This document shows, in pieces, positions 57,841 to 64,000 of a stretch of DNA of 64,000 bases. The notes beneath the pieces are model-generated. The model was given only the letters and a program-made list of their open reading frames with translations, did not search any database and was not told the DNA's origin. The stretch's first letter is position 1. Every line of letters starts with the position of its first letter. Where the stretch lies: contig NZ_PXNO01000023.1 of NCBI RefSeq assembly GCF_003007715.1, forward strand, positions 186,001-250,000, in the 5' to 3' direction. The position numbers and the translations under genes are program-made. The stretch comes from Marinobacter shengliensis. Its GTDB lineage: Bacteria > Pseudomonadota > Gammaproteobacteria > Pseudomonadales > Oleiphilaceae.

Positions 57841-59349
57841 ATGACGCCTCAAGTTACTCCCAAACGGTTGTCCCTCCTGTTCGCTCCTGTTGCTTTCGGC
57901 GTGCTCAGCGCCTGCGGTGGCGGCGGAGGTGGTGTAGATATCGCAGAGGGTGGTATCAGGGGCACAGGCTCGAGCGTCGGGCCGGTTTCCGGGTTTGGCA
58001 GTGTGTTTGTGAATGGGGTGCGATTTGAGACTGACGGCGACGTGATCAGCAACGATGGCATTGGTTCTGAGGCACAGCTCGACAAGGGCATGATCCTTAG
58101 GGTAGATGGCGAGTGGCGGACAAACGGGCAAGGCACGGCCAATGCGATTGAGTATGACGACACCTTCCGTGGGCGTGTCTCGAGTGTTCAGAAGACCACG
58201 GACGCCCAGGGGCGGATCGTTAGGGTAAGTTTCCGGATCTATGGCCAGGAAATCAGCGCCGACAAGCTCACGGTTCTCAAAGGCCGCTCGCTTGAAACGC
58301 TGGCGAACGGGGATTTCGTGCGTGTCAGTGCCTGGCAGCTTGAAAATGGCAGCTACCGGGCCAGTTATATCGGCGTGATAACTGCAGACGAAACGGACGT
58401 GGAAATTGAAGGCCGGATAACCGACAGCTCCACGGATCTCGGGCTGAACCGTTTTGAGATCAACGGTTTCCTCATCGAGTACGACGATGACAATACGGAA
58501 TTCCGGGATGGCGTGGTTGAGAACGACTTGCAAACCGCTGGATTGAGCGTGGAGGTGGAGGGTGAGCTTGTTGAGATCAGTGGCCGCCCAGCCATTCAGG
58601 CGCACACCATAGGAAGGGACGATACCCGCCGCTATCGGCGTGGTGATGCCGACGATATCGAATTCACCGGCCCGGTTTCGTCCGCCTTTAACAACACCGA
58701 TCGGACCTTCACGATTAACGGCCTGACGGTGTTGGTGCCCAATGACGACGTATTCGAGGACGGCCTGACCAGCGGTGATCTTGTTTCGGGCCTGTTGGTC
58801 CAGGTTGAGGGGGCCTTCCGGTCCGATGGCGTGGTAGTGGCAGAGGAGATCGAGCTTCGGGAGGCAGACTCAGAAGTGGAAGGCGCGATTGAACCCGGAG
58901 TTATCGACTTCAGTGCCCGCACTTTCCGGTTGGGGGGCGTGCTGGTGCAGGTGACGCCGCAAACCATTATTACTGACGACGATGACGATCAACGGCTCAC
59001 ATTGAATGATCTGAACGGGCGCTATGAGTTGGAAGTCGAGGGCATCGAACGGTCACGCCTCGATGGCAGTGTTTTCCTCGAAGCGGTCAAGATCGAGCGT
59101 GATGACGATGATACTGATAACGAGTATCAGATGACCGGCCGGCTCGGGGAGATCAACTGCTCCGTTTCGATCACCGTACTCGGGGTTAGAATGGACATAA
59201 CCAGCGCCACCGAGTTTGACGATGTGAACTGTTCCCAGCTGGAGAGTGACTTCCGCGACAGGGGGCTGCGCCCGTTATTGGAAGTAGAGTACATAAAACG
59301 AAACGACGGCACCTTCTGGGCCGAAGAAATTGAACTCGAAGACGACTAA
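57841..59349 (+). CDS. DUF5666 repeat lipoprotein, copy 2
   Basis: A 502-residue lipoprotein, a paralogue of the protein at 55045. The lipobox LSAC again puts the lipidated Cys at residue 25 before a Gly run. The following segment VGPVSGFGSVFVNGVRFET matches VGAVTGFGSVYVNGTRFQT in copy 1. About five DUF5666 repeats follow, with Asp-rich joints but fewer long Asp runs than copy 1. The C-terminal repeat has two cysteines (INCSVSI, VNCSQ) that could form a disulfide. No TGGGA-N6-TCCCA site stands directly before it; it may be read through from the DUF6502 gene. Confidence 0.85.
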   Translation: MTPQVTPKRLSLLFAPVAFGVLSACGGGGGGVDIAEGGIRGTGSSVGPVSGFGSVFVNGVRFETDGDVISNDGIGSEAQLDKGMILRVDGEWRTNGQGTANAIEYDDTFRGRVSSVQKTTDAQGRIVRVSFRIYGQEISADKLTVLKGRSLETLANGDFVRVSAWQLENGSYRASYIGVITADETDVEIEGRITDSSTDLGLNRFEINGFLIEYDDDNTEFRDGVVENDLQTAGLSVEVEGELVEISGRPAIQAHTIGRDDTRRYRRGDADDIEFTGPVSSAFNNTDRTFTINGLTVLVPNDDVFEDGLTSGDLVSGLLVQVEGAFRSDGVVVAEEIELREADSEVEGAIEPGVIDFSARTFRLGGVLVQVTPQTIITDDDDDQRLTLNDLNGRYELEVEGIERSRLDGSVFLEAVKIERDDDDTDNEYQMTGRLGEINCSVSITVLGVRMDITSATEFDDVNCSQLESDFRDRGLRPLLEVEYIKRNDGTFWAEEIELEDD

Positions 59350-59358
59350 GGCAGTGCA

Positions 59359-59955
59359 ATGAACCACCTGGCCCACACCTTCCTCGCCCCGGACTCCCCG
59401 GAGGCCCGTGTGGGCAGTATCCTGGGTGACTTCTGCCGCGGTGTGAGGCTGGCGGAGTTACCGGAGCCGGTATTGCTGGGCGTGCGCCACCACCGGGCGG
59501 TGGATGCCTTCACCGACCAACATCCGGACGTGCTGGCCAGCAAACAGCTGTTCTCCAGCCAGCGCCGGCGCTTTGCCGGTGTGGCGCTGGATCTTCTCTA
59601 TGATCACTACCTGCTGCGGCACTGGCACCGATTCAGCCATACCGACCACCACCGGTTTGTCCGCGGAGTATACCGAGAACTGGCAAGCCACGAAGACATC
59701 ATGCCCGCCTCTATGGTCAAAGTGACCCGCCGGATGGTTCAGTATGACTGGTTTGGTGCCTACGAAGACTTCGAGAACATCGGCTATGCCCTTGATCGCG
59801 TGGCCAGCCGAATCCGCTTCGCCAACCAGTTCGCCGGTATCATCGAAGAAATCCGGGCTAACGATGAACAGCTCGAAGCCCGTTTTCTCCAGTTCTTCCC
59901 GGAACTTCTTAAATTCGCCGAAGCGGAAGCCGCCAGCCTGTCAGCCCAATCTTGA
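59359..59955 (+). CDS. acpH: Acyl carrier protein phosphodiesterase AcpH
   Basis: A 198-residue protein of the AcpH (DUF479) family, close to the E. coli length of 193. It removes the 4'-phosphopantetheine arm from acyl carrier protein, a reaction of an HD-like fold that needs a divalent metal. N-terminal MNHLAHTFLA, the segment GDFCRGV and LLYDHYLLRHW are family signatures. Its 3' end overlaps the convergent nitronate monooxygenase gene by 15 bases. Confidence 0.92.
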   Translation: MNHLAHTFLAPDSPEARVGSILGDFCRGVRLAELPEPVLLGVRHHRAVDAFTDQHPDVLASKQLFSSQRRRFAGVALDLLYDHYLLRHWHRFSHTDHHRFVRGVYRELASHEDIMPASMVKVTRRMVQYDWFGAYEDFENIGYALDRVASRIRFANQFAGIIEEIRANDEQLEARFLQFFPELLKFAEAEAASLSAQS

Positions 59956-60903
59956 ACGCGCCTGCTGGTATTCCTCTTTCAGCCGGTCCACCAGCGCCTG
60001 AACACTCGGAACGTCGTGAATCAGGCTCACCCCCTGGCCGGCGGACCAGACCGTTTTCCAGGCCTTGGCTTCGTCGTCCATGGGCTTGAGCTTCTCGCCG
60101 TAATTCACATCGCCGGCCTGATTCAGCTTCGCCATATCAAAACCGGCCGCCTCCAGGCTCTGGCGCATGAAACTGGCGGGAACCCCGGAAACCGCCGGGG
60201 TGTGAATAATGTCGGCAGAGACCGCCTCAATAATCATGTTCCGGTAGGCATCCTCCGCCTCGGATTCCTCGGTATTGATAAACCGAGTACCCATATAGGC
60301 CAGATCCGCCCCCAGGGCCTGCGCCGCCAGGAGGTCTTCCCCATGAGACAGCCCACCCGCCAACAAAATCGTACCGTCAAACACCTCACGAATCTCGTGT
60401 ACCAGCACAAACGGATTCACCGTGCCGGCATGGCCGCCGGCCCCGGCACTCACCGCGATAATGCCATCCACCCCGGCTTCCGCCGCCTTACGGGCATGCT
60501 TCTGATTGGTCACATCATGGAATACCAGCCCACCATAACTGTGTACCGCCTCCACCACCTGGCTCGCTGCGCCCAGTGACGTAATCACCATCGGCACTTT
60601 GTGCTTCACACACAGCTCCAGATCCGCCTGCCAGCGAGGATTGGTGCGATGCACCACCAGATTCACTGCGTAGGGCGCGGTAATCTCCTCTGGATGGGCC
60701 TGTTTCCATTGCGCGAGCTCTGTGTTCATCTGAACCAGCCATTCCTCAAACCCCTCACTGCTGCGCTGATTCAGCGCCGGGAAACTTCCCACCACACCCG
60801 CCTTACAGCAGGCCAGCGCCAGCCGGGGTGAAGAAATCAGAAACATCGGTGCAGCAATCAGGGGTAATGACAGAGAATCTTTGAGCTGAACGGGCATTGG
60901 CAT
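59941..60903 (-). CDS. Nitronate monooxygenase family protein (FMN-dependent)
   Basis: A 320-residue TIM-barrel flavoprotein of the 2-nitropropane dioxygenase family. It has the N-terminal LIAAPMFLIS, the active-site region VSAGAGGHAGTVNPFVLV, and the FMN phosphate-binding stretch ILLAGGLSHGEDLLAAQALGADLAYMGTRF. Enzymes of this kind oxidise alkyl nitronates; FabK-like enoyl reductases share the fold, and the sequence alone does not exclude such a role. The start ATG follows AAGGA. Confidence 0.92.
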   Translation of the reverse strand: MPMPVQLKDSLSLPLIAAPMFLISSPRLALACCKAGVVGSFPALNQRSSEGFEEWLVQMNTELAQWKQAHPEEITAPYAVNLVVHRTNPRWQADLELCVKHKVPMVITSLGAASQVVEAVHSYGGLVFHDVTNQKHARKAAEAGVDGIIAVSAGAGGHAGTVNPFVLVHEIREVFDGTILLAGGLSHGEDLLAAQALGADLAYMGTRFINTEESEAEDAYRNMIIEAVSADIIHTPAVSGVPASFMRQSLEAAGFDMAKLNQAGDVNYGEKLKPMDDEAKAWKTVWSAGQGVSLIHDVPSVQALVDRLKEEYQQARSRLG

Positions 60904-61018
60904 GATTGGTCCTTGATTTTTATTGGAACTTTCTCAGGATATAGGGGATCTTAGCCTGCCCGACGAGCAGTGGACAATCGTTCCAACGGGTGACAGGACA
61001 AAACAAAAGGAGCCCACC

Positions 61019-61750
61019 ATGGGTGAAGCAAAAAGACGCAAACAAACCGGCGCCCCCGCACCGCGTAAGCACAGAAACAAGAAACCGGCCATCATCGGCA
61101 TCTCGGTAGCGGTTGTCATTGCCGTAGCGGTAGCCGTGTACTTCCTCACCCTGCCGCCCAAACCAACCTCCGAGGCACTACCGGTAGCCGCCCCCAACGC
61201 ATCAGACTTCCCGGCCTCCCTCGACCAATACGGCATCTCCATTGGCCCGGCAGACGCCCCCGTTGTCGTACGCGAATTCGCCGACTACCAATGCCCCGCC
61301 TGCGCCAGCTTCGCCTCAGCCAGCAAACGCCTGAAACAGGAATACGTAGACACCGGCAAAGTCCGCTTCGTCTACTTCGACCTGCCCCTACGCCAACACC
61401 AAAACGCCGTCCCCGCCGCCCAGGCCGCCCGCTGCGCCGGAGACCAGGGCCAATACTGGCCAATGCACGACAAACTCTACGACGCCCAAAGCGAATGGAG
61501 CGGCTCCAACGACCCGGTAGCCACCTTCACCCGCTACGCCAACGGCCTGGGCCTCGAAGAACGCCGCTTCCGCCGCTGCCTGACCACCGAACTCCACAAA
61601 GAAGCGGTAGAACAAAGCCTGCAAGTGGCCACCCAGATGCGCGTAATGAGCACCCCAACAGTGATGGTAGACAACATCCAACTCACCCGACCGGGTTGGG
61701 GACAGCTCTCCGCAATAGTTGAGCGCGAACTGGAAAAGGCGAATAACTAA
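61019..61750 (+). CDS. DsbA-family thioredoxin-like protein, membrane-anchored
   Basis: A 243-residue protein with a short basic cytoplasmic N-terminus (MGEAKRRKQTGA), one membrane helix at about residues 27-46 and a periplasmic thioredoxin domain. The redox motif is CPAC with Cys92 and Cys95 in DYQCPACASF, and a cis-Pro follows in STPTVMV. The start ATG 61019 has AAAAGGAG before it. It is likely a thiol oxidoreductase or disulfide isomerase of the DsbA/DsbG-like BdbD group. Codon use is strongly C-ending. A variable-arm hairpin lies downstream. Confidence 0.9.
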   Translation: MGEAKRRKQTGAPAPRKHRNKKPAIIGISVAVVIAVAVAVYFLTLPPKPTSEALPVAAPNASDFPASLDQYGISIGPADAPVVVREFADYQCPACASFASASKRLKQEYVDTGKVRFVYFDLPLRQHQNAVPAAQAARCAGDQGQYWPMHDKLYDAQSEWSGSNDPVATFTRYANGLGLEERRFRRCLTTELHKEAVEQSLQVATQMRVMSTPTVMVDNIQLTRPGWGQLSAIVERELEKANN

Positions 61751-61790
61751 GCACACGCCACAATAAGTCCGACGGCAAACCGAAAAGTTA

Positions 61791-61901
61791 GCCAGTGGGT
61801 GGGGAGAGCTGTACAAAAGCCTGCGGAGCCATGGATGGCGGAGCGGAGCGTACAGGGACGTATTCACAGCGTCTTTTGTACAGCTCTCCCCACCCAGTGG
61901 C
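61791..61901. repeat. Variable-arm hairpin element, copy E
   Basis: 29-nt arms (61791-61819 and 61873-61901) pair at all but one position. The 53-nt core (61820-61872) matches copy A at 49 of 53 positions on the opposite strand: CTGCGGAGCCATGGATGGCG, then GAGCGGAGCGTACAGGGACG, then TATTCACAGCGT. The arms are unlike those of copy A. It lies between the DsbA-like gene and trhO, with the core in the sense direction. Confidence 0.92.
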
Positions 61902-62048
61902 GGGAACGCGGGAACAAAGGCACCCAAACTACGTAAACCCCGACTTGCACCCAACCCCCAGTTGGTTAAACTTTGCCCCCTAACGGCCACCCCCGTAACA
62001 AACATCAAACCATGCTCCGGATTTACGATCCGGCCCGCAGGAGAAACC

Positions 62049-63068
62049 ATGAGCAACGAAATAGTCGTCTGCGCACTCTACAAGTTCGCAGTATTGAATG
62101 ATTACAAAGACCTACGCCAACCCCTGCTGAACCTCATGCTGGAAAAAGACGTCCACGGCACCCTGCTGCTGGCACGGGAAGGAATCAACGGCACCATCGC
62201 CGGCAGCCGCCAGGGCATCGACGCCATCAAAGACTGGATCGCCAGCGACGAGCGCTTCGACGGCGTGGACTACAAAGAATCCTTCGTAGACATCCAGCCC
62301 TTCAAGCGCACCAAGGTCAAACTCAAAAAAGAAATCGTCACCATGGGCGTTGAAGGCATCGACCCCAAGCGAGTGGTTGGCACCTACGTCGATCCCAAAG
62401 AATGGAACGACCTCATCTCAGACCCCGAAGTACTGCTGGTAGACACCCGAAACCAGTACGAAGTCGAGATTGGCACCTTCAAAAACGCCGTCAATCCGGC
62501 CACTGACACCTTCCGGGAATTTCCAGAGTATGTGAAACAGAATCTGGACCCCAGCAAACACAAGAAAGTCGCCATGTTCTGCACCGGCGGCATCCGCTGT
62601 GAAAAATCCACGGCGTACCTGAAAGAACAAGGTTTCGATGAGGTATACCACCTCAAAGGCGGCATCCTGAAATATCTGGAAGAGGTGCCCCAGGAACAGA
62701 GCCTGTGGCAGGGCGAGTGCTTTGTGTTTGACGACCGGGTAACCGTCAACCACAGCCTCGAACGCGGCGATTACGACCAGTGCCACGCCTGCCGCCGGCC
62801 AATCACCGAAGAAGACAAGCAACGCCCGGAATACGAACAGGGCGTTAGCTGCCACCAGTGCATTGAATCACTGACAGAAGAACAAAAAGCCCGGTTCAAG
62901 GAACGTGAGCGCCAGATGCAACTGGCCCGGGAACGCGGGGAAGCGCACGTGGGTGGTGAAGCCGCCCGCGTTATTGCTGAGCGGAAGGCCCGCAAGAAGG
63001 CCGAGCGCGAAGAACAGGCCCGCAAAAGTCTGGAGGGGGAGAAAGTTCGTAAGGTTGTTAACAACTGA
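62049..63068 (+). CDS. trhO: tRNA uridine(34) hydroxylase TrhO (rhodanese family)
   Basis: A 339-residue protein of the YceA/TrhO family, close to the E. coli length of 350. It makes 5-hydroxyuridine at position 34 of some tRNAs using oxygen. The rhodanese domain holds the active Cys178 in [13 protein letters not shown]-terminal zinc-ribbon-like region with CHACRRP and CHQCIE follows, then a basic tail. The start is ATG 62049, preceded by AGGAG; the longer frame from 61962 has no site. Confidence 0.96.
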   Translation: MSNEIVVCALYKFAVLNDYKDLRQPLLNLMLEKDVHGTLLLAREGINGTIAGSRQGIDAIKDWIASDERFDGVDYKESFVDIQPFKRTKVKLKKEIVTMGVEGIDPKRVVGTYVDPKEWNDLISDPEVLLVDTRNQYEVEIGTFKNAVNPATDTFREFPEYVKQNLDPSKHKKVAMFCTGGIRCEKSTAYLKEQGFDEVYHLKGGILKYLEEVPQEQSLWQGECFVFDDRVTVNHSLERGDYDQCHACRRPITEEDKQRPEYEQGVSCHQCIESLTEEQKARFKERERQMQLARERGEAHVGGEAARVIAERKARKKAEREEQARKSLEGEKVRKVVNN

Positions 63069-63093
63069 AGACTAACCCAACCAAGGAGATAAC

Positions 63094-63825
63094 ATGGGTA
63101 TCAGAAAACCACTGGTGATTGCATGCATGGCCCTGGCCCCGATGGCACAGGCTCAGGACAGTGGCAACTGGAAAGGTGAGGCCGAGCTTGGCCTGCTGAT
63201 AACCTCAGGCAACACCGAAGAAACCAAAGTGAACAGCCGTCTGGGCCTGCAGCATGAAACCCAGACCTGGCGCAACACCGGTGAGTTCAGCTCCCGCTAC
63301 ACAGAAGCCGAAGACCAGACCACCGCTGAGGAATACAAGGCGGCTCTGGAAGCAGACTACAAGTTTGACGACCAGCAGTACTGGTTTGTGCGCGGCTCCT
63401 ATGAGGACGACCGGTTCTCCGGGTACGACTTCGAATCCACCCTGACCACCGGTTATGGCAATCGGGTCTGGCAGTCAGGGGAGCGTTCCTTTCTGGATCT
63501 CTCAGTGGGTGGCGGTTATCGCTATAACAAACTCAAGGAAGACAATGCCGATGGCCGCGATGTGGAAGAAGAGGCCATTGCCCGCCTGGCTGGTCAGTTC
63601 GATTATGCCTTCTCTGACACCGCCCTGTTTCGCCAGAAGCTGAGCACCGAAATTGGACTGGATGACAACAATGCCATCACCCAGTCTGAGACTGCATTGC
63701 AGACCACCATCGTGGGCAGCTTGTCCATGAAGGCGGCGTTTCGTGTGAAGCACGTCTCTGATGCGCCCGCCGGTTCAGAGAAAACCGACACCGAGACCTC
63801 GCTCTCGCTGCTGTACGGTTTCTGA
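63094..63825 (+). CDS. DUF481 family outer-membrane protein (YdiY-like)
   Basis: A 243-residue predicted beta-barrel with a cleavable signal peptide (VIACMALAPMAQAQ). Alternating polar/aromatic strands run to a terminal Phe (LSLLYGF). The opening of the mature part, WKGEAELGLLITSGNTEETKVN, is the DUF481 signature. Members are salt-inducible outer-membrane proteins of unknown function. The gene follows trhO by 25 bases with GGAGA before the ATG, and has a strong terminator behind it. Confidence 0.9.
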   Translation: MGIRKPLVIACMALAPMAQAQDSGNWKGEAELGLLITSGNTEETKVNSRLGLQHETQTWRNTGEFSSRYTEAEDQTTAEEYKAALEADYKFDDQQYWFVRGSYEDDRFSGYDFESTLTTGYGNRVWQSGERSFLDLSVGGGYRYNKLKEDNADGRDVEEEAIARLAGQFDYAFSDTALFRQKLSTEIGLDDNNAITQSETALQTTIVGSLSMKAAFRVKHVSDAPAGSEKTDTETSLSLLYGF

Positions 63826-63845
63826 TTCCGGATTCCCGGAGCCAA

Positions 63846-63881
63846 AAAAAGGGGCAGATGGTTGGTCATCTGCCCCTTTTT
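63846..63881. terminator. Bidirectional terminator
   Basis: A perfect 15-bp stem (AAAAAGGGGCAGATG and its complement) with a 6-nt GTTGGT loop. The A/T ends give a T tract in both directions. It lies 20 bases past the DUF481 stop and 15 bases past the stop of the minus-strand gene at the right edge. Confidence 0.9.
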
Positions 63882-63895
63882 CATATCATGAAATC

Positions 63896-64000
63896 TCAGA
63901 CGTTATTCCGAAGCCCCAACTCATCCGGGTAAGGGGTCAGGTACTTCTGGGTGTGTAGATAATCCACCGGCTCCTTACGCTGGGCCAGTCGCAGCAGCGT
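63896..64000 (-). CDS. C-terminal fragment of an unidentified protein
   Basis: A minus-strand reading frame is open from the right edge to a TGA at 63896-63898. It encodes 34 residues that end KYLTPYPDELGLRNNV and start TLLRLAQRKEPVDYL. The placement of the shared terminator 15 bases after the stop supports a real gene. I do not recognise the family from this short tail. Confidence 0.5.
   Translation of the reverse strand, partial: TLLRLAQRKEPVDYLHTQKYLTPYPDELGLRNNV

Noticed and set aside
61962..62048. N-terminal extension of TrhO
   Set aside because: AGGAG and the conserved start of the family fit ATG 62049; the extension has no site.
1..64000. CRISPR array, tRNA or rRNA genes
   Set aside because: I looked for regularly spaced direct repeats and for tRNA/rRNA signatures in the intergenic regions and saw none; the repeats found are inverted and dispersed.

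Overview
The window looks like chromosomal DNA of a marine gammaproteobacterium close to Marinobacter. The reasons are moderately high GC, a PrkA-YeaH-SpoVR stress module, a tkt-epd-pgk-fba block, a TRAP transporter, a BCCT carrier, and a methionine cycle controlled by an ArsR/methyltransferase fusion of the SahR type. This assignment is by gene content and gene order only. I saw no rRNA, tRNA, CRISPR array, prophage or intact insertion sequence.

Layout. 1-2.6 kb: the tail of a TRAP permease and a TonB-dependent receptor. 2.6-7.4 kb (minus): prkA-yeaH-spoVR. 7.8-17 kb: single housekeeping genes (thiopurine methyltransferase, 2-hydroxyacid dehydrogenase, an orphan MalE-like binding protein, YihY, HDOD, DUF445, rsmE-bioA). 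17-22.5 kb: a DUF2505 protein, a BCCT carrier, an SDR and a glnHPQ-type amino-acid ABC transporter. 22.7-27.8 kb (minus): sahR, metK, ahcY and metF, the activated-methyl cycle. 28-33.6 kb (plus): tkt-epd-pgk-fba. 33.7-36.7 kb (minus): pntAB. 36.9-47.3 kb (plus): a six-gene run of zinc peptidase, circularly permuted ATP-grasp, alpha-E and transglutaminase-like proteins, apparently a peptide/amide-bond system of unknown product. 47.3-51.1 kb (minus): four overlapping genes (DUF3348, DUF802, OmpA/MotB-like, DUF2894) that resemble an ion-driven MotAB/ZorAB-type motor; the DUF802 gene carries an in-frame amber stop. 51.2-53 kb: a Lif-like membrane-anchored protein and an SGNH lipoprotein. 53.3-54.8 kb: cbpAM and a small DUF6435 gene. 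55-59.3 kb: two paralogous DUF5666 lipoproteins flanking a DUF6502 protein and a stand-alone DUF6502 fragment. 59.4-64 kb: acpH, a nitronate monooxygenase, a DsbA-like protein, trhO, a DUF481 outer-membrane protein and the tail of an unidentified gene.

Most interesting signals. (1) Five intergenic elements have a core of about 52-54 nt holding two small hairpins, enclosed by long arms that pair with each other but differ from copy to copy. (2) A motif TGGGA-N6-TCCCA occurs twice before the first DUF5666 gene and once immediately before the DUF6502 start codon, which suggests an uncharacterised regulator-operator pair. (3) Matching ATATCAAA-type palindromes stand before sahR and metK. (4) The ZorAB-like operon with a single nonsense codon. 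(5) The ATP-grasp/transglutaminase cluster, in which the second, fused ATP-grasp lacks the glycine-rich loop of the first.
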